DNA of 64,000 nt from Roseburia sp. 499 (GCF_001940225.2 NZ_CP135164.1:930001-994000), one strand, 5' to 3'; counted from the first letter of the stretch, positions 36,771 through 46,151 are shown. The notes: a model not told the origin generated them from the letters alone. Translations and numbers: made by a program.

Positions 36771-36852
36771 AAATTAAAAAAAGGAATATGTAGGGTAGAC
36801 AATTTAAATTAACATCATAAAAGAAATTTATTGAAGTGAAAGGGAGAGAAAA

Positions 36853-39800
36853 ATGCGAGAGATATTTAATAAAAAAACTCGTAAGAAGGGAAAAAGAATA
36901 GTAGCAGGAGTAATTGCAGCCGTTTTAGCTGTTATGATGGCGATTCCAATGCGAATTCCTGTGATAAAAGCAAATGCGGAAGAACCTGAGAATTCCATTG
37001 AAATTATAAGTGGAAATTTAAATAGTGCAAAATATACATACTGGATAGAAGATCCAAATGTAGCGGGGGGGAAAGCGCCAAAAGAAAAAACAACATACTT
37101 TGACAGTACGACTACAAGATATGATTTCGAAAGAAGAAATGTATCAAAAATAAAAATTCAGTATGAAGTAAGAGATGGATATTGTTTGAAAGCAGTAAAA
37201 CAAAATGGTTTACTTTTACAAGAAAACCAATATGAAATAGGTGACGATGAAAAATTTACCTATGATGCAGGAAATGAAAACAACATCGGCACAATCAAAA
37301 TCATCTGCATCCCGAAAGAACTTAAAGTAAGCGAACTAAAAGTAGCCCGTGAACAGGATTCTTCAAGACTATACAATAATAACGTAGTTTTATCTTGGAA
37401 AAATCCTCAAATACCATCTGGAAGCGAATATGCTTTAAATGATTATCGTTTAATCATTCAAAAAGAAGTAAATGGAAATAAAACTACAATTTATAATGGT
37501 AGTTATTTAGACAAATGTAATGAAACGAATGGCACTTTCGTAGATTGCGAAGCAGGTGCACATTCTACCAATGCGACATATACCGTTTCCGTTGTTGCTA
37601 ATAAGGCATATGAACAGGATAATACATTTACAGGTGTGGGAAGCAGTATAGACTGGAAAGCACATTATGATGTAGAGTTAGTAGTAAATGGAGATGGAAA
37701 AGTAAAAATTGGTGATACAGAATATGCAAATTCTGTGGAACCATATATTTTATATAATATTCTTGAAGCAGAAAATAATGAAACAAATTTAAACATGACA
37801 ATAACACCGGGAGAAAACCAGGGTGTAAAATCCTTGTTGGTGAATGGAACGGAAGAAAAGCTGGAAATAGAAAATAATACATATAATATGCTTGTAAAGC
37901 AAAATGGAAGAGTAGAAATTACTTTCGCAGAACTTACAGCAGCTCCATCCATCACAACCTCCGGTGATAAATATACACAGATTGCAGATAATGGAGAAGT
38001 ACAGGTTACTTCCGCAGAAAATGTAGACGAGACCCGTTATGGATATGAAGCACTGGGAACACCTCAGGAACAGCCAAGATGGAAAAATGTAGAAAATGAT
38101 TTTTCTAAGAAATTTGATGGTGCTTCTCAGACCGACAAGATTTCAGCAAATGATTTGTTTGGAACAGAAAATTATGCTATTTTGCGTGCATTTTCAGGTA
38201 AAGAAGGAAAGGCAGACAGTAACGTAGCAGAACAGTATTATGTTCGTACACCGGAGATGCCGGCAACTACCGGTGTGTCATTAGACGGATATACTTTAGG
38301 CCAGTGGACAGCATCAGACGTAACACTTAACTATAAGAATACATCAGCACGAAAGTATGCCGGATTAGAGTTAGGATATTTAGATGATCAGGGTAATATA
38401 ACCTGGCAGGAAATGGGGAAAACAGATAATAATTATGGGTTCACGTTGAGTGATACTAAGGAATACAAAGTATACTTGCGATTTAAGATTGAAGATCCAA
38501 ACAACAGAGAACCATTTATTTATGGAGAACCATTTGAATTAACAGATAGCGTCAAAATCGATAAAGAACAGCCTGGGCTTACAGTATCAGGATACACAAG
38601 CGGAACATGGGTGAATGAGGATGTAACACTGACACTGGAAAACAACAATCCACAGCAGATTTCTGGAACGAGTTATCAGTATGCCGTTTCTGAGAATCAG
38701 GTTGATGTAACAAGTGATACTCTGAACTGGCAGGATTGTATTTCTGGCAATGAAGTCAATATTTCCTGTGAAGATGGAAAAGTGCTGAAAGAGTATGTAT
38801 ATATGAAAGCAGTCAGCGGAGCAGGGGTAGAATCACAAGTATGTGTATGTGAAGTAAAAATCGATAAAGAAAATCCGGATACACCGGAAGTAGTTGCAGA
38901 TCCGATAGACGGAGATAATGGTTGGTATAAGACTTTACCGGAAATCAGGGTAGAGGAAGTAGCAAGAGACGCCGGAAGTGAGATTTCCACTTACTATAAA
39001 CTGTATGACATCCATCAGCCGGAAAGCAGCATAGTGGAAATGAATTTGGTTGAAAACGGCCAGCCCAAGATTACCCAGGATGGTTCTTATATTTTGGAGT
39101 ATTATGCAAAGGATGAAGCAGGAAATATCAGTGAAGTAGGAAAACTGCAATTGGATGTAGATACAGGAGCACCAAATAGTCCTTCCATAGAATTCAGAAC
39201 CGAAAATGATTCTGTGCTGGCACATATCATTAACTTTATCACCTTTGGATATTTCTGTAATGAAAGAGTCGTTGCAGTAATAGAAAGTACTGACAGTCTG
39301 TCTCAGGTGAAAGAATATGGTGTATGGTATACCCAGGATGGAGAAGAGGGAGAAGTAAGCATCCTTGAGGGAACGACAGTGGAAGTAGAACTGCCGGAGA
39401 ATTTCAAAGGAACAGTGTCTGCTTATGCAGTGGACTATGCAGGAAATCAATCAGGTGTCAGTGTATCAGATGGTATTGTTTATGAAAGTACACAGGCAGA
39501 GATTACCATTACCACAGATGTGGATAATAGCAAGTGGCAGAATAAAGATGTAAGTTTTCATGTTATTACACAGGACAAACAGTCCGGTCTACAGAAGGTA
39601 GAATATATTTTGAACGGAAAGACCGTATATGAGAATGATTTTACAGATGGTAGCCATAATGATGTGGTATATATGGATCAGCAGGCGATTCAGGCAACAG
39701 AAGAAGCTGTAACCAGTGCAGGATATACGTTGCTGGTAAAGGTTACCGATAATGCAGGAAACAAATCAGAGAAATCAGCAGTAGTATATCTGGATAAAAC

Positions 39801-41361
39801 GGCACCGGTAATTGGATTTAGTGGTGTTGAGAATGGCGCTTATTCTAATAATACCGAGACTTTGAATGTCAAAGTAGATGAGCAGATTTACGATTTGAAT
39901 CATGTAACGGTATCAGCAACCAGAACAATAGATGGAGTTACCACTCCATACGATATGGAAGGATTTGTTTCTGATAGTGTGAATGCTAAGAAGAGTTATG
40001 CTTTTTCAGAAGATGGTAACTATGTAGTAACAGTAAATGCAGTGGATGCAGCAGGAAATACAGCAGCTCCAAAGCAGATATCATTTACCATAGATAAGAC
40101 CGCACCAAAAATAGAAATTAACGGACCACAGAATGATTCCTATCATGCGTCAGATGTTCCGATAGAAGTAAAGGTAGAGGAATCTTTCTTTGATACAGAT
40201 ACAGTATCCATCAGTGTGACAAAGACTCTGGATGGTCAAACAGGAAATGTAGACTTTGGAAACTGGAGCAATCAGAGTAAAAATAGTACCTTGTCAAGAA
40301 ACTTCAGTGAAGATGGAACATATCAGATTGAAGTACAGGCAAAAGATGCCGCAGGAAATGAGGCAGTAGCACAACAACTGACTTTTACAGTAGATAAGAC
40401 CGCACCGGAAGTAAATATCAATGGTGCAGCAGATTATCTGATTACAGGTAATAATATTACATTATCCTATGATGTAGTGGAATCTTATTTTGATACTGAC
40501 AATGTAACCATTCAGATGCAGAAAGAAGATGCTGCAGGAAACGTGACGGATGTGAATGTGGGAAGCTGGGTAAACAGTGGAAAGGAATCCACTCTGACTT
40601 ATGTGGTGAAAGAGGAAGGAATCTATACATCTGTTATTACAGCGGTAGATAAGGCAGGAAACGAATCCACAGCAAGAAAAACTGTAACCGTAGATACTTC
40701 TGATCCGATTATTAAGCATGTAGACGAAATGAATGGAAAGTATTATCAGGTCTTCAAGTTGCCGTATGAATTAAGTGAGATGGTAAGAGACCTGACCGTT
40801 CCAAACGTTAGTATGTATTTGAACAGTGATGAGTACGATGGTGCATCAGAGATAACAGATGAAGGAAAATATGTATTTAAAATGGATGTTTCCGACGAAG
40901 TAGGACACAAGGCAGTAGCACAGGCAGAATTTATTGTAGATAATACAGAACCTAAGATTATTTTTAGCGGTATCGAAGACGGAGCAAAGTATGACAAAGA
41001 AGTGGAATGGAGTATTTCTCTGAAAGATGCCAAAGACGTAATGAAAGAAATCACAGTTGATGGAGAAAAGCAGGAGTTTGATACAGAGAAGAACATCTGT
41101 CAGGGAACACTGAAAAGTAAAGGAACACACACCGTTCAGGTAAAGGCAGAGGACTTAGCAGGAAATATTACTGAAAAATCAATCAACGTAACCATTACAG
41201 AGGGAACAGTACTTGAGACTTGGAGTGATAATAAACCGCTCGTAGTAGGTGGAATTGTAGCAGTAGCAGGAGTTACGGGAGTAGGTGCTGCTTATGCAAC
41301 CGGAATCGTAGGAAAAGGAGCCGGAAAGGGTCTCTTTAAGAAAAAAGGAATGAAGAAGTAG
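36853..41361 (+). CDS. Giant Ig-repeat surface protein in T7SS locus
   Basis: 1502 residues. Basic N-terminus and long signal peptide (hydrophobic stretch about 18-36, likely cut after A-N-A near 41). A body of beta-sandwich repeats is joined by D-K-T-A-P-like linkers: I-D-K-E-Q-P, I-D-K-E-N-P, V-D-T-G-A-P, L-D-K-T-A-P, I-D-K-T-A-P, V-D-K-T-A-P, V-D-T-S-D-P, V-D-N-T-E-P. The four linkers starting near 39792, 40093, 40393 and 40693 are about 300 bases apart. The C-terminus has one membrane helix (PLVVGGIVAVAGVTGVG) and a Lys-rich tail, with no LPxTG motif. It is likely a membrane-anchored stalk reaching through the wall. AAAGGGAGAG precedes the ATG. Its role in secretion is unknown. Confidence 0.8.
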   Translation: MREIFNKKTRKKGKRIVAGVIAAVLAVMMAIPMRIPVIKANAEEPENSIEIISGNLNSAKYTYWIEDPNVAGGKAPKEKTTYFDSTTTRYDFERRNVSKIKIQYEVRDGYCLKAVKQNGLLLQENQYEIGDDEKFTYDAGNENNIGTIKIICIPKELKVSELKVAREQDSSRLYNNNVVLSWKNPQIPSGSEYALNDYRLIIQKEVNGNKTTIYNGSYLDKCNETNGTFVDCEAGAHSTNATYTVSVVANKAYEQDNTFTGVGSSIDWKAHYDVELVVNGDGKVKIGDTEYANSVEPYILYNILEAENNETNLNMTITPGENQGVKSLLVNGTEEKLEIENNTYNMLVKQNGRVEITFAELTAAPSITTSGDKYTQIADNGEVQVTSAENVDETRYGYEALGTPQEQPRWKNVENDFSKKFDGASQTDKISANDLFGTENYAILRAFSGKEGKADSNVAEQYYVRTPEMPATTGVSLDGYTLGQWTASDVTLNYKNTSARKYAGLELGYLDDQGNITWQEMGKTDNNYGFTLSDTKEYKVYLRFKIEDPNNREPFIYGEPFELTDSVKIDKEQPGLTVSGYTSGTWVNEDVTLTLENNNPQQISGTSYQYAVSENQVDVTSDTLNWQDCISGNEVNISCEDGKVLKEYVYMKAVSGAGVESQVCVCEVKIDKENPDTPEVVADPIDGDNGWYKTLPEIRVEEVARDAGSEISTYYKLYDIHQPESSIVEMNLVENGQPKITQDGSYILEYYAKDEAGNISEVGKLQLDVDTGAPNSPSIEFRTENDSVLAHIINFITFGYFCNERVVAVIESTDSLSQVKEYGVWYTQDGEEGEVSILEGTTVEVELPENFKGTVSAYAVDYAGNQSGVSVSDGIVYESTQAEITITTDVDNSKWQNKDVSFHVITQDKQSGLQKVEYILNGKTVYENDFTDGSHNDVVYMDQQAIQATEEAVTSAGYTLLVKVTDNAGNKSEKSAVVYLDKTAPVIGFSGVENGAYSNNTETLNVKVDEQIYDLNHVTVSATRTIDGVTTPYDMEGFVSDSVNAKKSYAFSEDGNYVVTVNAVDAAGNTAAPKQISFTIDKTAPKIEINGPQNDSYHASDVPIEVKVEESFFDTDTVSISVTKTLDGQTGNVDFGNWSNQSKNSTLSRNFSEDGTYQIEVQAKDAAGNEAVAQQLTFTVDKTAPEVNINGAADYLITGNNITLSYDVVESYFDTDNVTIQMQKEDAAGNVTDVNVGSWVNSGKESTLTYVVKEEGIYTSVITAVDKAGNESTARKTVTVDTSDPIIKHVDEMNGKYYQVFKLPYELSEMVRDLTVPNVSMYLNSDEYDGASEITDEGKYVFKMDVSDEVGHKAVAQAEFIVDNTEPKIIFSGIEDGAKYDKEVEWSISLKDAKDVMKEITVDGEKQEFDTEKNICQGTLKSKGTHTVQVKAEDLAGNITEKSINVTITEGTVLETWSDNKPLVVGGIVAVAGVTGVGAAYATGIVGKGAGKGLFKKKGMKK

Positions 41362-41395
41362 TAAAATGTACAGAACATTCGAGGAAAGGAGAAGC

Positions 41396-41725
41396 ATGAT
41401 GGTTGAGAAAATGGAATACTTACCACTAGGGAGCATTGTAGTTGTCAGTGGCGGAGTCAAGAAGTATGTCATTGTGGCAAGAGGGCTTCAGGTAAAGATA
41501 AATGGTGAAAATAAATTTTTCGATTATGGAGCCTGTATGTATCCGGAAGGAATGGTAGGAGACCAGTTAATGTATTTTCAACACTCCAATATCAGCAAAG
41601 TAGTATTTAAAGGCTTTTCAGATGAAGATGACGAAATGATGATTCAAAATATTCAGGAAGCCATGGAGAACCTTGAAATAGAACATGCAGATGTAAGGCA
41701 GTTGAAGCAGAGTATGAGGAATTAA
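41396..41725 (+). CDS. DUF4176-like T7SS-associated protein
   Basis: 109 residues from ATG 41396, with AAAGGAG 5 bases upstream. The core YLPLGSIVVVSGGVKKYVIV, FFDYGACMYPEGM and DQLMYFQHSNISKVVFKGF match the small DUF4176 family that accompanies T7SSb/LXG loci. Function unknown. It opens the LXG toxin cassette; the next gene begins 1 base after its stop. Confidence 0.8.
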   Translation: MMVEKMEYLPLGSIVVVSGGVKKYVIVARGLQVKINGENKFFDYGACMYPEGMVGDQLMYFQHSNISKVVFKGFSDEDDEMMIQNIQEAMENLEIEHADVRQLKQSMRN

Positions 41726-41726
41726 T

Positions 41727-42164
41727 ATGGCAAAGGATTATGATGAGGAAGAATATAGAAGGTTAAAATCCAAGAAGCGGAACAATGAGGAACAGCAGGA
41801 AGACTGTCAGGCAGAAATAGACAGTCTGGATGACCAGATTTCGCGGCTCCGTGCGGTATACAATACCATTGACGGAGCCAAGGAATCCATGGAAGATATT
41901 AAGATGGTACACAGTAATATGCCCATGTTTTATGAAAGTTTGTGGAAGGGTGGCAAGGCACAGTATTTTTATGATATGTGTGAAAGCGGAGAGTTAAATG
42001 CCAATTATACCGGATATATCAAAAATCTGGATGCGGCAGAAGATGCCATCAACTGGGAGATTAATAAATTAGAAGAGAAGAAGAATGAAAAATATGGAAT
42101 TCTTTCAGGATTAATGAATGCATGGGATGATTTGTGTACCAGAATCCGTAATTTTTTCAATTAG
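41727..42164 (+). CDS. DUF5082/YwqH-like helical partner of the LXG toxin
   Basis: 145 residues, helical, with an N-terminal coiled coil and a W-K-G turn in YESLWKGGKA near residue 73 that looks like a WXG motif. No signal peptide. It precedes the YwqI-like gene and the LXG toxin, the usual place for Lap-type targeting factors that form a complex with the LXG domain. Confidence 0.7.
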   Translation: MAKDYDEEEYRRLKSKKRNNEEQQEDCQAEIDSLDDQISRLRAVYNTIDGAKESMEDIKMVHSNMPMFYESLWKGGKAQYFYDMCESGELNANYTGYIKNLDAAEDAINWEINKLEEKKNEKYGILSGLMNAWDDLCTRIRNFFN

Positions 42165-42185
42165 AGAAAGGGTCAGTGTATAAAG

Positions 42186-42476
42186 ATGGAAATAAAATTA
42201 GATTCCTTATATGTGGGTATGGATGTTGCAGTAATGCGGGCGAATGCAGCGGCACTGACAATGGAGGGACTTACAACAGAAATCAGTGGACAGTCGGAAG
42301 CGCTGGAGAAATTTGTAAGTGTATACGGTGAGCTTTCAAAAACTCTGTCTGAATATCTTGCAGTTCTTGAAAATGATATGCAAAGTGTGTCAGAGGCTCT
42401 TGATACTATAGTTCGAAATGATAATGAACAGTGTCAGAGCATAGGAACAATGGGACGATATTCGATGACACGTTAG
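42186..42476 (+). CDS. Small helical YwqI-like partner of the LXG toxin
   Basis: 96 residues, helical hairpin, no WXG. AGAAAGGGTC precedes the ATG. It lies directly upstream of the LXG toxin (22-base gap), the position of the second Lap-type factor. Similar in size to 25784-26068 and 33571-33867. Confidence 0.7.
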   Translation: MEIKLDSLYVGMDVAVMRANAAALTMEGLTTEISGQSEALEKFVSVYGELSKTLSEYLAVLENDMQSVSEALDTIVRNDNEQCQSIGTMGRYSMTR

Positions 42477-42497
42477 AAGTAAAGTGAAGGAGAGATT

Positions 42498-44612
42498 ATG
42501 AACGGATTTGTAATAAAATACAATGACATATATAATCTGTTATGGGAGTATAAGTCAAAGTTGGAGAATTTAATGGAAAGAATAGATGTATGCCAGGAGA
42601 GCATAAATCGTTTTATTGGAGATTCGGGATTTCAGGGAAAAGCAGCAACAGCGATTAAAAGCTATATGAATGATGTACATCTTACAATGCTTTCTAGTTT
42701 TAGGGTGACAATTCAGAGTTTACTTGATAATATAGTATTGTACAAGGCCGGATATTATGGAATCGATGATTCAACAAATTTTGTAATTCCAGAGGAAACA
42801 ATCAAAGAGTTCAGGACGAAACTGAATACCAACTATATGGAGATGCAGGAGCAGGAAGACGGAGTGTACCGGGCGGTTTCAGGTATCTCCGATATCTCTT
42901 CTGTAGGACAGCCGGATACAAATCAGGTTCCCAAAATACACCAACAGTTGGATCAGGAACTGTTAAATCTTATCACGGATATCGAAACGCAGGAGAGCAG
43001 TACTGTGACAGCACTGGAACAGTCCACAGAACTTCTGATTACAAGTCTTAATAACTGTATCGGGAAGATTGGAACCAATTGGACTGATATCAATAGCTAT
43101 GAGGGTAACAGCTTTTACACAGATGTAGATGCGTATGTGCTGGCAAATTTAAGCCAGATGTTCTATCAACAGCATGAAGCTAATCAGGAAGTGTATGATG
43201 AGATATGGGAAGTTGAACAGAGCCTGAAAGATGCGGCAGAAGAAAGAGAGACCATGGGAATCTGGAAGACTATTGGAGGTGCTGCCCTTGTTATAACCGG
43301 TGTGTTCTGTATTGCGGCGTCAGGAGGTGCAGCAACACCGGTAGTAGTGGCAGGTTGGACGAGTGGAGGTGTGACCGTTGCGTTTGGTGTGTGCGATTCT
43401 ATAGAAGGTGCACAGGATATCTACTATGGAAGTATGGGAGATATTGACAGTACAGCATTCAATTGTCTGAAAGATGTGGTGTTCCAGGGAAATGAAGATG
43501 CCTATTATATGGTGGAGAACATTTTTGCATGTTCAGCTTCGGCGTGTATTCCAATCAGTAGGGCATCCCAAGTGGGCCAATTGACCTTCCGTTCGGGAAG
43601 CGTAATCGCAGCAAAAGAAGTAATGTCTACTGTGATAGGAGATAAAACCTCAGAATTAACGATGGATTTGACGGGAAACCGGACACTGAGTATGTTAGCA
43701 GGTATGGTGTCAAGTAATGCAAGTGCACATGGATTGAATGGGCTGGATGCACGGTTCAATTGGTCGGGGTATACTTACCAATCACTTTTGGGACCGATGT
43801 CACCGGAAGATGCAAAAGCATACGAGCACTTTATGAAAAATGGAAGTGAAGCAGGGCTTACCGAGATTGAACTAAACGCATTACAGAAAGTAGATGGCCA
43901 GATAGCGCTGAATAAAATAGATATTGATGAATGGCTGAAGTTCAAAAAAAGTGAGAGTGGTAGTAATTCTACAGTAGTTAGTAAGCTAACATCAGCAGAT
44001 GTAAAGGCTGCAATTGAAAAGAACGGAATGTCTGTTGAAGACTTTTCAAAATTACTTGACCCTAATAGAATGTTGACTCCAGATGAATTGAAATTTGTAG
44101 ATAGAGTAAGAGCTGATATAGGATTGCCAGAGGTTGGTACAGTGATGAACAAAACAATACCTCAAAGTGATATATATAATTACTTATATAATGAGAATTA
44201 TAGTGGTGTCAGAGGTTTTGTTTCGGTTGATGAACATTCTAATACCCTAAAGACATTAGCTGATGTATTTGAAGGGAATAGGTTGGATTATAACAATACT
44301 GCATTTAAAACAGGAAGTGGAGTTGATGGAATTTCAAAATCAGTAGGTAATGCCGATACAGTATATGGAAAAATAACATATGTGTTAGATGATGCAGATG
44401 GTATTAAAGTTCCAGAGGATTTTCCAATAGAGGCAAACGCTCCTTATACAGGACGTGGATTTACAGGTAGTAAGAATATTGTCTTGCCAGAGCTTGTACA
44501 AGATACGCGACCGTTTGTAGATGGAGATATTCTGGGTATATATGATGCTAAAACAGGAGCGCTAACGCAACAATTTGTATACGATTCAGATTTAGGTTGG
44601 TTATTAAGATGA
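42498..44612 (+). CDS. LXG-domain polymorphic toxin, unidentified tip
   Basis: 704 residues. Residues 1 to ~230 form the LXG domain, which pairs with the small partners and the T7SS. Residues ~258-308 are hydrophobic and Gly/Ala-rich (GGAALVITGVFCIAASGGAA), as in the middle of many such toxins. The tip (about 560-704) carries R-G-F-V-S, EGNRLDY, NAPYTGRGFTGSKN and VLPELVQD and ends GWLLR; I cannot assign it. It could be a nuclease or a nucleotide-modifying enzyme. Base usage becomes clearly AT-richer from about 43940, as for an exchangeable tip. GAAGGAGAG precedes the ATG. The candidate immunity gene follows 17 bases on. Confidence 0.82.
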   Translation: MNGFVIKYNDIYNLLWEYKSKLENLMERIDVCQESINRFIGDSGFQGKAATAIKSYMNDVHLTMLSSFRVTIQSLLDNIVLYKAGYYGIDDSTNFVIPEETIKEFRTKLNTNYMEMQEQEDGVYRAVSGISDISSVGQPDTNQVPKIHQQLDQELLNLITDIETQESSTVTALEQSTELLITSLNNCIGKIGTNWTDINSYEGNSFYTDVDAYVLANLSQMFYQQHEANQEVYDEIWEVEQSLKDAAEERETMGIWKTIGGAALVITGVFCIAASGGAATPVVVAGWTSGGVTVAFGVCDSIEGAQDIYYGSMGDIDSTAFNCLKDVVFQGNEDAYYMVENIFACSASACIPISRASQVGQLTFRSGSVIAAKEVMSTVIGDKTSELTMDLTGNRTLSMLAGMVSSNASAHGLNGLDARFNWSGYTYQSLLGPMSPEDAKAYEHFMKNGSEAGLTEIELNALQKVDGQIALNKIDIDEWLKFKKSESGSNSTVVSKLTSADVKAAIEKNGMSVEDFSKLLDPNRMLTPDELKFVDRVRADIGLPEVGTVMNKTIPQSDIYNYLYNENYSGVRGFVSVDEHSNTLKTLADVFEGNRLDYNNTAFKTGSGVDGISKSVGNADTVYGKITYVLDDADGIKVPEDFPIEANAPYTGRGFTGSKNIVLPELVQDTRPFVDGDILGIYDAKTGALTQQFVYDSDLGWLLR

Positions 44613-44629
44613 GTTGAGGAGATTTAAGT

Positions 44630-45109
44630 ATGAGTGATATGTATTGTGAGTATAGTGGCTTAAAATACAAAATTAAAAAGAGAAATTGTGAATACATAAT
44701 TACATCAAAAGTAAGAAAGGAGGGCTTTACTAATTATATTGATGTACTGGGAAATGAACATTCTGAGTTATATATGAAAATTGTTAAAGCAAATGAGGTA
44801 GATGTAATATACAGTGAAGATGTATTTATAAAATATAAAGATAAATACTTTCAATTATTTGCAGATAAAATATCTAGAAATGCCGTGCTCGATGATTCGT
44901 ATATGATATGGACTAATTCAGAACAATTGGCAGAGGAATATATTTTTGAAAAGAAAGAGCAATTTGTATTTATTAAGTATATAACAAGAAAAGAAATTGA
45001 GGCTGTAAAAATAGTGAAAACTCCAGTATTGGATTTTAAAGATATTGAGCAATCAGAAGAGATTCTAGAGGGAGATGTTTTGGATAGTTGGCTTTCTGAA
45101 TTAATTTGA
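44630..45109 (+). CDS. Candidate immunity protein for the LXG toxin
   Basis: 159 residues, no signal peptide or membrane segment, mixed alpha/beta and acidic at the C-terminus. No family recognised. It lies 17 bases after the toxin, shares the AT-rich composition of the toxin tip, and has GAGGAG upstream of the ATG. By position and composition it is the cognate cytosolic antidote; that would imply the tip acts inside cells. Confidence 0.65.
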   Translation: MSDMYCEYSGLKYKIKKRNCEYIITSKVRKEGFTNYIDVLGNEHSELYMKIVKANEVDVIYSEDVFIKYKDKYFQLFADKISRNAVLDDSYMIWTNSEQLAEEYIFEKKEQFVFIKYITRKEIEAVKIVKTPVLDFKDIEQSEEILEGDVLDSWLSELI

Positions 45110-45142
45110 TTTTATGCATCCACATAATTTAGTCAGTGTATT

Positions 45143-45189
45143 AGCGGTATTCAAGACCTTAAAAAGTCATGAAATACCGCTGATTTTTT
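45143..45189 (+). terminator. Terminator of the LXG cassette
   Basis: AGCGGTATT (45143-45151) pairs with AATACCGCT (45173-45181), with an inner GAC/GTC pairing, and TTTTTT at 45184-45189. Confidence 0.8.
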
Positions 45190-45284
45190 ATCTGCCTCTA
45201 TAAGTCAGCCAATTGCATGAGCAGTGAAAAACAACGCTGCATAGCCATACGGAAAACAACTGCGGTATAAGCCTCATCCTGTGC

Positions 45285-45461
45285 ATGAATGGAAGTACAG
45301 CTGTTATGGGACTTTTATTTAATAAAGGGATAATTAAAGACAGAAAAAGCATTAAAGAATCAAATGAGACAATAGAACTACGTAAGAAATTCAAATCTGA
45401 AGACAGAGAAGAACGTAAAAGAATTCTTGAAAGATTTGAAAAAGGAGAATTAGTAAAATAA
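45285..45461 (+). CDS. Small orphan ORF, possible remnant of a toxin C-terminus
   Basis: 58 codons, highly charged and helical (E-L-R-K-K-F-K-S-E-D-R-E-E-R-K-R). No ribosome site before the ATG, so it may be the tail of a lost longer gene. At 45480-45520, after AGGAG, a start codon opens M-S-D-I-M and stops after nine residues, echoing the M-S-D-M opening of the immunity gene at 44630. The segment 45190-45660 otherwise has no gene and looks like the remains of a toxin/immunity cassette. Confidence 0.35.
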   Translation: MNGSTAVMGLLFNKGIIKDRKSIKESNETIELRKKFKSEDREERKRILERFEKGELVK

Positions 45462-45541
45462 GTATTGCTGGTATAACAATAGGAGAAAATATGAGTGATA
45501 TTATGCTCTCGAGTACCTAATAAACTAAATCCATGCATTTT

Positions 45542-45600
45542 TATTAATTAACCATCATGGCTGTTGCGAAGCAATTAAGAATCCATGATGTTAATTAATA
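45542..45600. repeat. Long inverted repeat near ssrA
   Basis: TATTAATTAACCATCATGG (45542-45560) pairs with CCATGATGTTAATTAATA (45583-45600), an 18-bp stem with one bulged C and a 22-base loop. No T run follows, so it is not a standard terminator. Confidence 0.7.
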
Positions 45601-45667
45601 GACACTAGAGAAATTTTGCCAAGCCCCGTATACGAACGAACATTGCAAAATGAATATGCTGATGTAG

Positions 45668-45709
45668 CGCACTCTTAGTAACAGAATGTTGTGAAAGAGT
45701 GCGTTTTTC
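45668..45709 (+). terminator. Terminator upstream of ssrA
   Basis: CGCACTCTT (45668-45676) pairs with AAGAGTGCG (45695-45703), then TTTTTCT. No intact gene lies just upstream, so it probably served the decayed segment. Confidence 0.75.
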
Positions 45710-45734
45710 TGCGTAAGAAGTGCTGTAAAATGCC

Positions 45735-45763
45735 TTGACTTTCCACTACACCACTGTTATAAT
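45735..45763 (+). promoter_or_regulatory. Promoter of ssrA
   Basis: TTGACT at 45735-45740, 17-base spacer, TATAAT at 45758-45763, about 35 bases before the mature tmRNA 5' end. Confidence 0.85.
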
Positions 45764-45798
45764 AATAAACTGCTAAACAACATCAGCCATCAAAACCA

Positions 45799-46141
45799 GG
45801 GGTTGTACTGGTTTCGACGGGGGTTGTGAAGCTATGGAAGCCATTGGCGGGCTCGACCGCCTCATCAACGGAAACACTAAATATAAACGCTGAAGATAAT
45901 TTAGCATACGCTGCCTAGTTGCAGCAGTCGGCCTTAGACCACCCACAGTTTAAGATCCCGGCTTCGACCATGTGGGAAACGACTTATGCAAAGCTTTGCG
46001 CATATGGGCGTATCATGAAGCTACTGAAACTGTAAGCCTGTTATCCGGCGTGCAGTAGAGGGAATGTAAAAAGAATAACTGTAATGGGAGACGCCATAGT
46101 GGATTGACTTTCGGACAGGGGTTCGATTCCCCTCAGCTCCA
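45799..46141 (+). ncRNA. ssrA: Transfer-messenger RNA (tmRNA)
   Basis: One-piece tmRNA that rescues stalled ribosomes with SmpB. The acceptor stem pairs GGGGTTG (45799-45805) with CAGCTCC (46134-46140); the D-loop-like GTTTCGACGGGGG and T-arm GGGTTCGATTCCC are classical. The tag frame at 45889-45918 reads A-E-D-N-L-A-Y-A-A then TAG. CCA is not encoded (ACTA follows the stem). It normally neighbours smpB, which here lies 34.7 kb upstream. Confidence 0.97.
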
Positions 46142-46151
46142 CTATTGATAG

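Noticed and set aside
36853..41361. Sortase anchoring of the Ig-repeat protein
   Set aside because: No LPxTG-like motif precedes the C-terminal helix; only the three small surface proteins carry x-P-K-T-G.
45285..45461. 58-codon ORF as a confident gene
   Set aside because: No ribosome site or family match; retained only at low confidence as a possible remnant.
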